Below, piece after piece: positions 25,286 to 32,872 of a stretch of DNA of 64,000 bases. A program made the position numbers and the translations under genes. How positions within the stretch are numbered: the first letter of the stretch is position 1; every line of letters starts with the position of its first letter. The stretch covers positions 496,001 to 560,000 of the forward strand of contig JACKCH010000010.1 of the NCBI GenBank assembly GCA_020634115.1, written 5' to 3'. The notes below the pieces were generated by a model, which made no database searches, was not told where the DNA came from, and saw only the letters and a program-made list of their open reading frames with translations. This DNA comes from Anaerolineaceae bacterium. GTDB taxonomy: Bacteria; Chloroflexota; Anaerolineae; Aggregatilineales; Phototrophicaceae.

Positions 25286-27661
25286 CTAAAACAGCCCAAT
25301 CAGGAATTCTTTATCACCACGCTGGGGGCGGAACGCTTTGAATGTACCAGTGGCAGCGGGGGGCAGCAGGGGGACAGCGGTGGGGTCTACCGGGATCAGG
25401 CGGCGGTTGGTGAGTGCCCACACCGGGCGTCCGGGTTGCAGGCGGATAGCGGCGGCGGGGTTGCTGCGGGCGATCAGTTTCTCCCCGGTGGTATTGAGGG
25501 GCAAGTGGGGGATGTCACTGGAAAGCACGCGCTGCATGTACCCGGCGGTGGTGGCGATCAGGATTTCTCCCGGTTCATCCAGGTAGAACGCGCCGATCAG
25601 GTCGCTGGCCGGAGGGAGTTGGAATAACCGCGCTTCCAATGGCGACAGGTTACGCGCCGCGACGCGCACCCCCCTCCCGGCATGGCTGATAGCGATAATA
25701 TCCCCGTCGCCAGTCCCATTGACGCCCAGCAGCGCCGCCGGGAAGCCTTTGCCCCGTTCCATCTGGTAAGGGATGGTCTGGCCGAGCCGGGATAGCAGTG
25801 TTTCTGCCGGAATAGCGCGGGCGTAGCCCCGCGTGTTGAGGGTGACAATGCTTGTCGCATCTTCCAGGGATGACCAAGGCGCCAGAGCGCAGACCGTTTC
25901 CTGCCCGAAGCTGTCCCGCTGAAACCCTTCGAGTTTCGTCAGGTCTACGCTCGTGGCGAACAGGTTGCTCAACTCGCCTGCGCTGCGCGTCAGGTAACGG
26001 TATTCCGTGGTCATCAGCACCACGCGCTCATCCGGCGCGAAGGCCGCTACCGGCGTTGTCACGTCGTCTGGTATCCCGATAGTGTTCAGGCGGTGTTCAC
26101 CCGCTTCGGAGTGCGGCACGGCGGCCAGTTGTCCGCGTTCCATTCCCGCCACGATGATTGGGATACGCCGGTCGTTGACAGCGCCCTGTTCCCGTAGTTC
26201 CACCAGTTTTTTCATCAGGTTGATGTCCACCACCGGGACGCCGCCCTGCGTTTTGCTGTTGAGATAGTCACCACCGCGCCGCGAGTCGGGTGTGTAGAGC
26301 GGTAAATCCAGTTCACCGCTTTTGATCTGGTGGGCGATAATCCCCAGCCCGGCGGTCACGCTGCTGAAGGCATCCAGTTCGCGCACTTTGTCCGCGCCAA
26401 AGCGGGTTTCCAGCAGGTCAATAAAGGCCGGGATTTGCGACGAGCCGCCGGTACGAATCACCGCGTCTATCTGGCCGGGTGCGAGTCCGGCTTCATCTAG
26501 CACGCCGTCTAACCGGGCGCTAATCGCCCGAATATCACTGCGAATCAGATGCTCGAACTCGGCGCGGGTCAGCCGGTCACGCACCGCGAAACCAGGGCCG
26601 TCGAACTGGATAGACGTATGCGGCTGTTTAGAGAGTTTCCGTTTGACCCCTTCGGCCATGTCGTACATTTTCAGCCCGTAATGACTGGTGATGAGGTTGA
26701 CCAGCGCCCGCAGCTTGAGCGGTTGGTGCGCGGTGATCTCGATCTGTTGCAGTTTTTCCAGGCTTTCGGTACGCTGCAAAAGCATGAGTTCCTGCCAGTT
26801 GGCGAAGGCCTCGTAATAGCTGCTCGGCATGGGCAAGTCCTGGTTCGCCAGCCGGTACGTGCCGCCTTCGCCAAAGTGGGGTGGCAGCTTGGCGCGGACA
26901 ATCTTCCGGTCAAAGACATCACCCGCGATGGGGATACCGCCCGTCGCCAGCACCCGCCGCGTCTTGGGGTTGCCCAGCCGTAAAATGCTGATGTCCAGCG
27001 TACCGCCCCCGAAATCGAAAATCAGCACATGCTGTTCGTTGTTGATGGTCGTTTCGTAGTAGTGGGCGGCAGCAATTGGTTCGTATTGCAGGTAGACCCG
27101 CTGGAATCCGGCGCGGAAGGCGGCTTGCAGCAGCCGTTCACGGGCGAGGTCATTGTGTACCGGGTCATCGCTGAAGCGCACCGGACGCCCCAGTACAATC
27201 GTATCCACCTCGGTATCCAGGAAGGTCTGAGCGCGTTGGCGGGCGGTGTAGAGGTAGATGGCGATGATGTCTTCCAGGAAGTAGTAGTGTGAGCCGATAA
27301 TCGTCCCCAGGTAAGTCGTGGACGACAGCCCCATCTTAAACGAAAGGAACAACCGCCCCGGCGAGTAGATGTCTTTCTCGATGAACACATCGCGGATGAA
27401 GGTGCCAATTTCCCCGAAGGTCAGTTCGATGTCCCCTACCCGCACCCGTTCGTAGCGGGAAGGGCGGTTGAGGTTTTGGTCGTAGTAGGTGTTGATGGCA
27501 TCTCTGCCGATGTAGACGGCCCGATCATTGGTGATGTAGAGGGCGGTGCGGGCGACGTGGGGGTTGGCGTTCATGGGGTCGAGCGGGATGAGGCGCAGTG
27601 CCCCGTTCTCATAGACCGCCATGCCGGAATTGGTCGTGCCGAAGTCCATGCCGATAATCAT
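25286..27661 (-). CDS. Hsp70-like ATPase fused to a gyrase A C-terminal-like beta-propeller
   Basis: 791 residues. Residues 1-450 form an actin/Hsp70 nucleotide-binding domain of YegD type: phosphate-1 IGMDFGTTNSGMAV (3-16), YEPIAAAHYY (193-202), phosphate-2 LIFDFGGGTLDIS (213-225) and adenosine motif IRTGGSSQIPAF (402-413). There is no DnaK substrate-binding domain. Instead residues about 490-785 hold repeated strands such as VVLMTTEYRYLTRSA, SIVTLNTRGYARAI, DIIAISHAGRGVRVAARNL and EILIATTAGYMQRVLSSDI, resembling blades of the GyrA/ParC C-terminal propeller that binds and wraps DNA. The last 12 codons coincide with copy C of the 36-bp motif. An ATP-driven switch acting on DNA or protein is possible. 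The Hsp70 part is firm; the propeller is inferred. Confidence 0.78.
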   Translation of the reverse strand: MIIGMDFGTTNSGMAVYENGALRLIPLDPMNANPHVARTALYITNDRAVYIGRDAINTYYDQNLNRPSRYERVRVGDIELTFGEIGTFIRDVFIEKDIYSPGRLFLSFKMGLSSTTYLGTIIGSHYYFLEDIIAIYLYTARQRAQTFLDTEVDTIVLGRPVRFSDDPVHNDLARERLLQAAFRAGFQRVYLQYEPIAAAHYYETTINNEQHVLIFDFGGGTLDISILRLGNPKTRRVLATGGIPIAGDVFDRKIVRAKLPPHFGEGGTYRLANQDLPMPSSYYEAFANWQELMLLQRTESLEKLQQIEITAHQPLKLRALVNLITSHYGLKMYDMAEGVKRKLSKQPHTSIQFDGPGFAVRDRLTRAEFEHLIRSDIRAISARLDGVLDEAGLAPGQIDAVIRTGGSSQIPAFIDLLETRFGADKVRELDAFSSVTAGLGIIAHQIKSGELDLPLYTPDSRRGGDYLNSKTQGGVPVVDINLMKKLVELREQGAVNDRRIPIIVAGMERGQLAAVPHSEAGEHRLNTIGIPDDVTTPVAAFAPDERVVLMTTEYRYLTRSAGELSNLFATSVDLTKLEGFQRDSFGQETVCALAPWSSLEDATSIVTLNTRGYARAIPAETLLSRLGQTIPYQMERGKGFPAALLGVNGTGDGDIIAISHAGRGVRVAARNLSPLEARLFQLPPASDLIGAFYLDEPGEILIATTAGYMQRVLSSDIPHLPLNTTGEKLIARSNPAAAIRLQPGRPVWALTNRRLIPVDPTAVPLLPPAATGTFKAFRPQRGDKEFLIGLF
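25292..25327 (-). repeat. 36-bp tail motif, copy C (coding)
   Basis: This copy encodes the QRGDKEFLIGLF C-terminus of the Hsp70-like fusion. It aligns ungapped with the noncoding copies at 22038 and 22962. Confidence 0.7.
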
Positions 27662-27741
27662 GGGTGTCTGCCTCCGTCGTGGTCACAGGGGGACGGATCA
27701 GTGTACAGGAGGCCAGAACAGAACACAAGAGTTCATATTCA

Positions 27742-28089
27742 TCAAGAGTCATGGTTATCTGGTGGCACAATCTTCTCCAAAGCCTGAATCAAATCGGGGA
27801 TGTCATTCTGGATAGCATCCCAGACAACATCTAAACGCACATCAAAATATTCATGGATCATCCGGTTGCGCATTCCGCTGATTTGTCGCCATGCAATAGT
27901 TGAATACTCTTCCTGAGTTTCAACGGAGACTTGCCGCGCCGCTTCCCCTATTACCTGGAACTCTCGAATCACTGCACTTTGCGCCATGCGGTTTGCACGA
28001 AACGCTTCTTCGGAAAGCCCGGCAGTAAACTCCCGAATGTCACGGGCGGCGAGAAGCATATCCAACAGAAGTACCTGGTCATGCCGCAT
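27742..28089 (-). CDS. hepT: HepT-like (DUF86/HEPN) toxin
   Basis: 115-residue HEPN-fold protein. The catalytic RNase motif RX4HXY is intact as RNRMIHEYF, with R74, H79 and Y81; Y81 would be the residue AMPylated by the partner in characterised HepT/MntA pairs. Its start lies 11 bases inside the end of the MntA gene, the usual operon order with antitoxin first. It likely cleaves RNA (tRNA in known cases) when not neutralised. Confidence 0.88.
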   Translation of the reverse strand: MRHDQVLLLDMLLAARDIREFTAGLSEEAFRANRMAQSAVIREFQVIGEAARQVSVETQEEYSTIAWRQISGMRNRMIHEYFDVRLDVVWDAIQNDIPDLIQALEKIVPPDNHDS

Positions 28090-28402
28090 AAATCACCTGC
28101 GCCGAGTCCAGGATAATTTTGCGTCGCAGGTAGTTTCGACTGGTTTCTATCGCTTTACGATCAATCAAATCTACTTTGCGCCCAAACAGGGTTTCCAACT
28201 CGTCACCCATGTCAATCCAATCAGTGAGCGAGTATCGGGTATCCTCACGAAAACTGACCAGCACATCAATATCACTCTCTATGCTGAAATCCGGGCGCAG
28301 CACCGATCCGAACAGCGCGAACTCGGCAATGTTCCACCGTTGGCAAAATGAGCGAATAGCATCAATAGAAACCTGGATGTTTGTAAAGTGTGATTCCGCC
28401 AT
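28079..28402 (-). CDS. mntA: MntA-like nucleotidyltransferase antitoxin
   Basis: 107-residue minimal nucleotidyltransferase. The GSX10DXD motif is complete (GSVLRPDFSIESDIDVLV), with S33, D44 and D46 from ATG 28402. In the characterised system MntA AMPylates HepT to neutralise it. The gene precedes and overlaps hepT. A TTG two codons upstream (28408) is an alternative start. An intact active site and an intact HepT motif indicate a functional pair. Confidence 0.88.
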   Translation of the reverse strand: MAESHFTNIQVSIDAIRSFCQRWNIAEFALFGSVLRPDFSIESDIDVLVSFREDTRYSLTDWIDMGDELETLFGRKVDLIDRKAIETSRNYLRRKIILDSAQVIYAA

Positions 28403-28489
28403 GCTCAATGACCCTCAGTTTAGTGTCCATCTTTCTAAGTGTATCATGTGTTTTTGTTCGGTTGATACTGTGCAAAAATCGATCATTTT

Positions 28490-28519
28490 CTGACAAGCCG
28501 TATCATCCTGTGATAAAAT
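28490..28519 (+). promoter_or_regulatory. Candidate sigma-70 promoter for moaA
   Basis: CTGACA (28490-28495) and TAAAAT (28514-28519) are separated by 18 bases, 32 bases upstream of the moaA start, in AT-rich sequence between the divergent mntA and moaA genes. Confidence 0.5.
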
Positions 28520-28551
28520 AGGCCACCGTCATAGAAATTGCAGGTGTATCC

Positions 28552-29559
28552 ATGACTCTCCGTGATCCCTTCAACCGCCCCTTGCGCGATTTACGCATTT
28601 CCGTCACTGACCGGTGCAATTTCCGCTGCACCTACTGTATGCCCGCCGCCATCTACGGCGAAAGCTACCAGTTCCTGCCCAAAAGTCAGGTGCTGACGTT
28701 CGAGGAAATCACCCGCCTGGCAGGGATTATTACCCGCCTGGGTGCGGTCAAAATCCGCCTGACCGGGGGCGAACCGCTGATGCGCGAACAGGTCGAAACG
28801 CTGGTTTCTATGCTGGCGGCGCTAGACGGTGTAGACGATCTCACGCTGACGACGAATGGCTATTTACTGCCCAAAAAGGCGCAGGCGTTGAAGGATGCCG
28901 GGTTGCAGCGGGTCACGGTCAGCCTGGATTCACTGGATGAAGCAGTTTTTCGCCAGATGAACGGCAACCGTGCCGGAGTGCAGGCGGTTCTGAAGGGTAT
29001 CGAGGCGGCTGAACAGGTCGGATTTGACCCCATCAAGATTAACGCGGTGGTGCAGCGCGGCGTGAATGACCATACCCTGGTGGAAATGGCGCGTTATTTT
29101 AAGGAACGCGGTCACACCCTGCGGTTTATCGAGTATATGGACGTAGGCAACCGGAACGACTGGCGACTGGAAGAAGTCGTCTCCGCCAGTGAGATTGTCG
29201 CCCGGATTAATGCTGAGATGCCGCTGGAACCAGTTGAGCGTAACTACAGGAGCGAAGTCGCGCTGCGCTATCGCTACAAGGACGGTGGCGGGGAAATCGG
29301 CGTCATCGCGTCGGTGACGAAGCCATTTTGCGGGGCGTGCAGCCGGATGCGTCTTTCCGCCGAGGGCAGCATTTACACCTGCCTGTTTGCCGAAAAAGGC
29401 ACGGACTTGCGCGGGCCGCTGCGGGATGGGGCGTCGGATGATGACATTGAGCAAATCATCCGGCAAACGTGGGGGCACCGGATTGACCGTTACTCCGAAG
29501 AACGCACCGGCATCACCCGCCAGCGTCGCAAAGTAGAGATGTACCACATCGGCGGGTAA
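28552..29559 (+). CDS. moaA: GTP 3',8-cyclase MoaA (molybdenum cofactor biosynthesis)
   Basis: Radical-SAM enzyme of 335 residues catalysing the first step of molybdopterin synthesis. The N-terminal cluster motif CNFRCTYC gives C22, C26 and C29; the second cluster motif has C260, C263 and C277 (CGACSRMRLSAEGSIYTC). The protein ends in the functionally required Gly-Gly. RLTGGEPLMR is the SAM-binding GGE motif. No other moa gene is adjacent, so the rest of the pathway must be elsewhere. The divergent HepT/MntA pair is probably unrelated. Confidence 0.96.
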   Translation: MTLRDPFNRPLRDLRISVTDRCNFRCTYCMPAAIYGESYQFLPKSQVLTFEEITRLAGIITRLGAVKIRLTGGEPLMREQVETLVSMLAALDGVDDLTLTTNGYLLPKKAQALKDAGLQRVTVSLDSLDEAVFRQMNGNRAGVQAVLKGIEAAEQVGFDPIKINAVVQRGVNDHTLVEMARYFKERGHTLRFIEYMDVGNRNDWRLEEVVSASEIVARINAEMPLEPVERNYRSEVALRYRYKDGGGEIGVIASVTKPFCGACSRMRLSAEGSIYTCLFAEKGTDLRGPLRDGASDDDIEQIIRQTWGHRIDRYSEERTGITRQRRKVEMYHIGG

Positions 29560-29630
29560 TCCCAATCAATGTCTTAATATGAAATAAAGTCATGATAAAT
29601 GACGCCAACCGCACACCAGGGAAGCTGGTT

Positions 29631-29708
29631 TTCAGTGGTCAGTTATCAGTTTTCAGCCTTGCAATCAGCATTTCCCCTTTTTCTGACTACTGATGACTGA
29701 AAACTGAT
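29631..29708. repeat. Inverted repeat of the CAGTTTTCAG type
   Basis: ATCAGTTTTCAG (29645-29656) and CTGAAAACTGAT (29697-29708) form a perfect 12-base inverted repeat with a 40-base loop, surrounded by further CAGT/ACTG iterations. It lies between the convergent moaA and kinase genes. A related fragment (GTCAGTTTTCAGGCGTCAG) occurs at about 52660. It is a dispersed repeat rather than a clear terminator. Confidence 0.6.
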
Positions 29709-29778
29709 GACTCGCTCCCCTTTGTCGAGGGGCCTCAATCCTGATTCATATCCCATAAAGCGGCAATCTGAAACTGAT

Positions 29779-30432
29779 TTAATCCCCCGGTACATTGATC
29801 GGCTCTGGCGTCAGGGCGTCTTTGACCTGCTGCGTGATGTGCGCGAAGTCATGGCCGTTTTGCAGGAAGTCCATGCCGTCGGTCTGGATCGTCAGCACCG
29901 GGCAGGCCGTCCAGCGGGTGATCCAATCGTCATACAGGCCGTTCAACTGCCCCAGGTAATCCGGGGAAATATTGCGCTCGAACTCCCGCCCACGCCTGTG
30001 GATATGCGCCAGCAGATGATCCACGCTGGCTTGCAGGTAGATAATCAGGTGCGGCGGCGGCAGAAAGGCGCTGATGGCTTCGTACAGGCGGCGGTAAGCG
30101 TCGTAGTCCCGGTCAGCCATCTGCCCACGATCATAGAGGTTGCGGGCGAAAATCTCCGCATCTTCATAAACCGTCCGATCCTGGACGACGCTGCCAGGGT
30201 GCTGGAGCAATTGGTGATGATGCTCCAGACGCTTCCCCAGGAAAAAGACCTGCGAATGAAAACTCCACCGCTGCATATCCGTATAAAAGTCCGCCAGGTA
30301 CGGGTTTTCGGCGTTGGCCTCGTAGAATGGCTCCCATCCGAAATAGTCGCTTAACATGCCGGTGAGCGTGCTTTTGCCCACGCCGATATTGCCCGCGACA
30401 GCGATGAAGTAGTTGGGGTTCTGATGGTTCAT
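29779..30432 (-). CDS. Deoxynucleoside kinase (dCK/dGK family)
   Basis: About 217 residues; phosphorylates deoxynucleosides for nucleotide salvage. P-loop GNIGVGKST lies near the N-terminus, YEANAENPYLADFY and the substrate/arginine motif QDRTVYEDAEIF follow, and LIIYLQAS with RRGREFERNIS forms the lid region. The start is ATG 30432 (MNHQNPNYF); the frame runs to 30531 but the extra residues lack family similarity. Preference between dA, dG and dC is not visible. Confidence 0.88.
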   Translation of the reverse strand: MNHQNPNYFIAVAGNIGVGKSTLTGMLSDYFGWEPFYEANAENPYLADFYTDMQRWSFHSQVFFLGKRLEHHHQLLQHPGSVVQDRTVYEDAEIFARNLYDRGQMADRDYDAYRRLYEAISAFLPPPHLIIYLQASVDHLLAHIHRRGREFERNISPDYLGQLNGLYDDWITRWTACPVLTIQTDGMDFLQNGHDFAHITQQVKDALTPEPINVPGD

Positions 30433-30761
30433 TGATTTGATTGTCCAACAATTAATCAGGAAACGATTGGTGGTTTGTCGTGTTGTGCGAGTTTGTTGAT
30501 ATGCATTATAGGCGCAAGCGCGGATTAGCACAACTGTGCAGAAAGCATCGGGGTTATAAAAGCCAAACGCCCCTGGGGGGCGAGAGCATCTGGTATTGGG
30601 GCAGCTATCCAGCTATCCGATAAATAACAACACTGAGCGGGGAGATAGCTTTCTATGCCGCCAGGTCGCGCCTCGTCATTGCAATACACCGAATGAGAGG
30701 TGCGTATTGAGGGCGAGTGTCCTTATTTGAGATTGAGGTATCCATAGGGATCCGCCAGGAA
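30433..30761. other. Intergenic gap containing direct repeat R1 and a second hairpin
   Basis: The gap holds the 58-bp repeat R1 (30555-30612). Immediately downstream, AGCTATC (30612-30618) pairs with GATAGCT (30644-30650), forming a second hairpin not shared in sequence with the R2 copy. The kinase promoter should lie at its left end. No coding sequence is supported. Confidence 0.45.
30555..30612 (+). repeat. 58-bp direct repeat R1 (possible structured RNA)
   Basis: The sequence starts TATAAAAGCCAAACGCCCC and ends GGTATTGGGGCAGCTATCCAG-like. It differs from R2 (32394-32451) at only three of 58 positions. It contains a strong hairpin CGCCCC/GGGGCG whose change CCCCT to CCCCC keeps the stem. 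Both copies have the same orientation and flank the LuxR regulator and a small protein gene. Confidence 0.85.
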
Positions 30762-31853
30762 CTACCGTTGGTACTGCTGTGTAAAGATGCGGGCAGCCAG
30801 CTCTCCCCGGCTCCGCACATCAACTTTCTCGAAAATCGCTTTCAGATGATCCTGTACCGTATTCGCGGAGATGTGAAGTCTGGTCGCAATTTCGTTGGTT
30901 GACCAGCCCCGCAGAACGCATTGTATAATCTCGCCTTCGCGTTTGGTGAGCAGGTATGCCTGCATCATCAATGGCGCCAGTTCTGTTGGCTGGGCAACCT
31001 CGAAAATCACCGTGATTTGGGCCTGACTTTCTGCGGTTGTCAATCTGGATGCGCATAGCATCAACCAGTGACCCGACCTTGTGTGCAAGCGTATTTTCGG
31101 CGTGGCGCTGGTCGCCATCCCACTCTCAATCGCTTTCAGCCCGGCAACGACACTACGAACCGTGATCGGAAGGTCGTACCGCGCACTGTTCTGCGTTTCT
31201 GCTAGTTCCGTGAGCCAGTACTCGGCAGCGGCAGTCATCGCCACAACTGAAAGATCGTCAGCCAGAATCAGCACGCCGGGGCCATCCGGCGGGTTTCCTT
31301 GTGGTAGGCTGTCCAACAACAGAGCCTTGCGTAAGCCATCCGCAATATGCGGCGCAAGTTGGGTCATGAAATCGGCCTCAGCCGGGGTGTATCTCACTTT
31401 AGATCGTTCACGATGCAAACACAGTGTTCCCCAACAAGCCCCTTCTGTGACAAAAATGGCTCGAAGTTCATCTTCTATTGCCATCGGCATCAACATATCC
31501 CGATAACGCTGGCTGCGAAATGGCTCATAGTCTGTAGCTTGACTGAGAATACCCACTACCTGATGAGTCCTGAGCATATCGCTGAATTTGTTGTAGTCTT
31601 CCTGCAAGAACTCATTTTCCAGAAACACAGGCATCAGCCATGATGGAGGAGTTTCGGGCATAATCGAACTCGTCATAAGCTGTGTGGCTGGATCGGTTGT
31701 GGAAAAGTAGACGTAATCAAATGCAATGACCGTTTGCAGGCGCTTGAGAAGTTCCACGCGCAAAGATCGTGAGTCCAGCGCACTGTGGCACAGCCGAATC
31801 ATGTCCTGTTTGATAGACTCAGTCGCCAAGGTTATCACCGCAGCCTGTCCCAA
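30762..31853 (-). CDS. LuxR-family transcriptional regulator with N-terminal sensor domain
   Basis: 363 residues. The C-terminal 60 residues form a GerE/LuxR helix-turn-helix: LTKREGEIIQCVLRGWSTNE, then HISANTVQDHLKAIFEKVDV and SRGELAARIF. The N-terminal 200 residues have a GAF/PAS-like pattern (FDYVYFSTTDPATQL, RAIFVTEGACWGTLCLHRE), seen in a family of Actinobacteria/Chloroflexota LuxR regulators. There is no receiver domain, so it probably senses a small molecule. The annotated start is TTG 31853; GTG 31838 is an alternative. It lies within the R1-R2 bracket. Confidence 0.85.
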   Translation of the reverse strand: MGQAAVITLATESIKQDMIRLCHSALDSRSLRVELLKRLQTVIAFDYVYFSTTDPATQLMTSSIMPETPPSWLMPVFLENEFLQEDYNKFSDMLRTHQVVGILSQATDYEPFRSQRYRDMLMPMAIEDELRAIFVTEGACWGTLCLHRERSKVRYTPAEADFMTQLAPHIADGLRKALLLDSLPQGNPPDGPGVLILADDLSVVAMTAAAEYWLTELAETQNSARYDLPITVRSVVAGLKAIESGMATSATPKIRLHTRSGHWLMLCASRLTTAESQAQITVIFEVAQPTELAPLMMQAYLLTKREGEIIQCVLRGWSTNEIATRLHISANTVQDHLKAIFEKVDVRSRGELAARIFTQQYQR

Positions 31854-31905
31854 CCATCCAGATTATGTCGCATAGCAGATCATCGCATTCTGGCTTAAGT
31901 CACCA

Positions 31906-32190
31906 TCAGTATGTCGTGGTCTCGACTACCTCGGAAATTTGCCACTGCGGATCACGCATAATGGTTCCGCTGACATTCTTCCAAACCAGTTGCATCGCGG
32001 CGAGAAGTGCTTGAGCCTGACTTAAGGTGTCAAACTCAAGATCAATGATAGCATAATTGGGATTGTCAACGGGACGCGCGATGCGGTGGCTGCGAACACC
32101 TGACTTTTTCCTGCCAACAGGGTCACTATCAAAGGCCTTCTTCCATCCATCAAAATCTGGAACGGGATGCTCAATGTGTAGGAGTATCAT
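31906..32190 (-). CDS. Small dimeric alpha/beta-barrel protein
   Basis: 94 residues beginning MILLHIEHPVPDFDGWKKAF, with RIARPVDNPNYAIIDLEFDT in the centre. The pattern matches small ferredoxin-like alpha+beta barrel proteins annotated as cyclase- or antibiotic-monooxygenase-like. No catalytic residue is assured. It lies 52 bases upstream of the LuxR gene on the same strand, so it may be its operon partner or target. The function is unknown. Confidence 0.7.
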   Translation of the reverse strand: MILLHIEHPVPDFDGWKKAFDSDPVGRKKSGVRSHRIARPVDNPNYAIIDLEFDTLSQAQALLAAMQLVWKNVSGTIMRDPQWQISEVVETTTY

Positions 32191-32872
32191 ATTATTTCCT
32201 CTCTACTCGATGAAATCATTTTCAGCCTGGCGACTGATCCAGTCCATCCCAGAATTCTGGGATTTTTCGATCTGATAACCTGTTGTATCCAATTATTGAG
32301 CAACCTGTGAAAGATGCTTGCTGGCCCAGATAGACAACCGACGGATTGTATTACAGGGCGATTTCGAGGTGGAGGCTTGGATGGCGTCCGGTCTATAAAA
32401 GCCAAACGCCCCCGGGGGGCGAGGGCATCTGGTATTGGGGCAGCCATCCAGTAAACAAGGTGGGGGACTCATTTACCGGATTTCCCCCACTATAGCCATA
32501 AACAGATAAATGAGTTTGACGGAATCCCTACGGTTAGGCTACGTTCCAAACCGTATTACGAAACTGTAATCCAATCAATCTATGCCCAGAATCCAGCAAG
32601 CCGCTGTACATGAGGGGGGACATGCACAGTCGGCTTGCTTGGGAAGGGCTTGCGGTAATATCGGGAACGCCAATATTCCGATTTGCCCGCGAGCCTGGCG
32701 CCACAACACAACTCACACCACTTTGGAGGAACCAGCACAACCCATATACCAGGCTCACTTGATTATTACAATAGACCCAAAGAGTAAAATTGAAATTAAA
32801 TTCCCATTAGGGATGCATGAGAGCAGTTTTGTGCCGATGAATCACCCGGAACATCGCGCAAGGCCGACCCGG
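32191..32872. other. Intergenic gap containing direct repeat R2 and no supported gene
   Basis: The gap holds R2 (32394-32451). Just downstream, GTGGGGGA pairs with TCCCCCAC around a loop (32460-32490), a second hairpin at the same relative position as the one after R1. The remaining 380 bases up to the DUF4062 stop contain short open frames with no ribosome-binding site or family resemblance. Confidence 0.45.
32394..32451 (+). repeat. 58-bp direct repeat R2
   Basis: Same orientation as R1 and 1,839 bases away, differing at three positions. The GC-rich hairpin and the downstream TGGTATTGGGGCAGC block are both conserved, suggesting constraint on structure or recent spread. Confidence 0.85.

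Noticed and set aside
30555..30612. R1 as a simple transcription terminator
   Set aside because: The hairpin has no T-run, and conservation extends well beyond the stem, so termination does not explain it.
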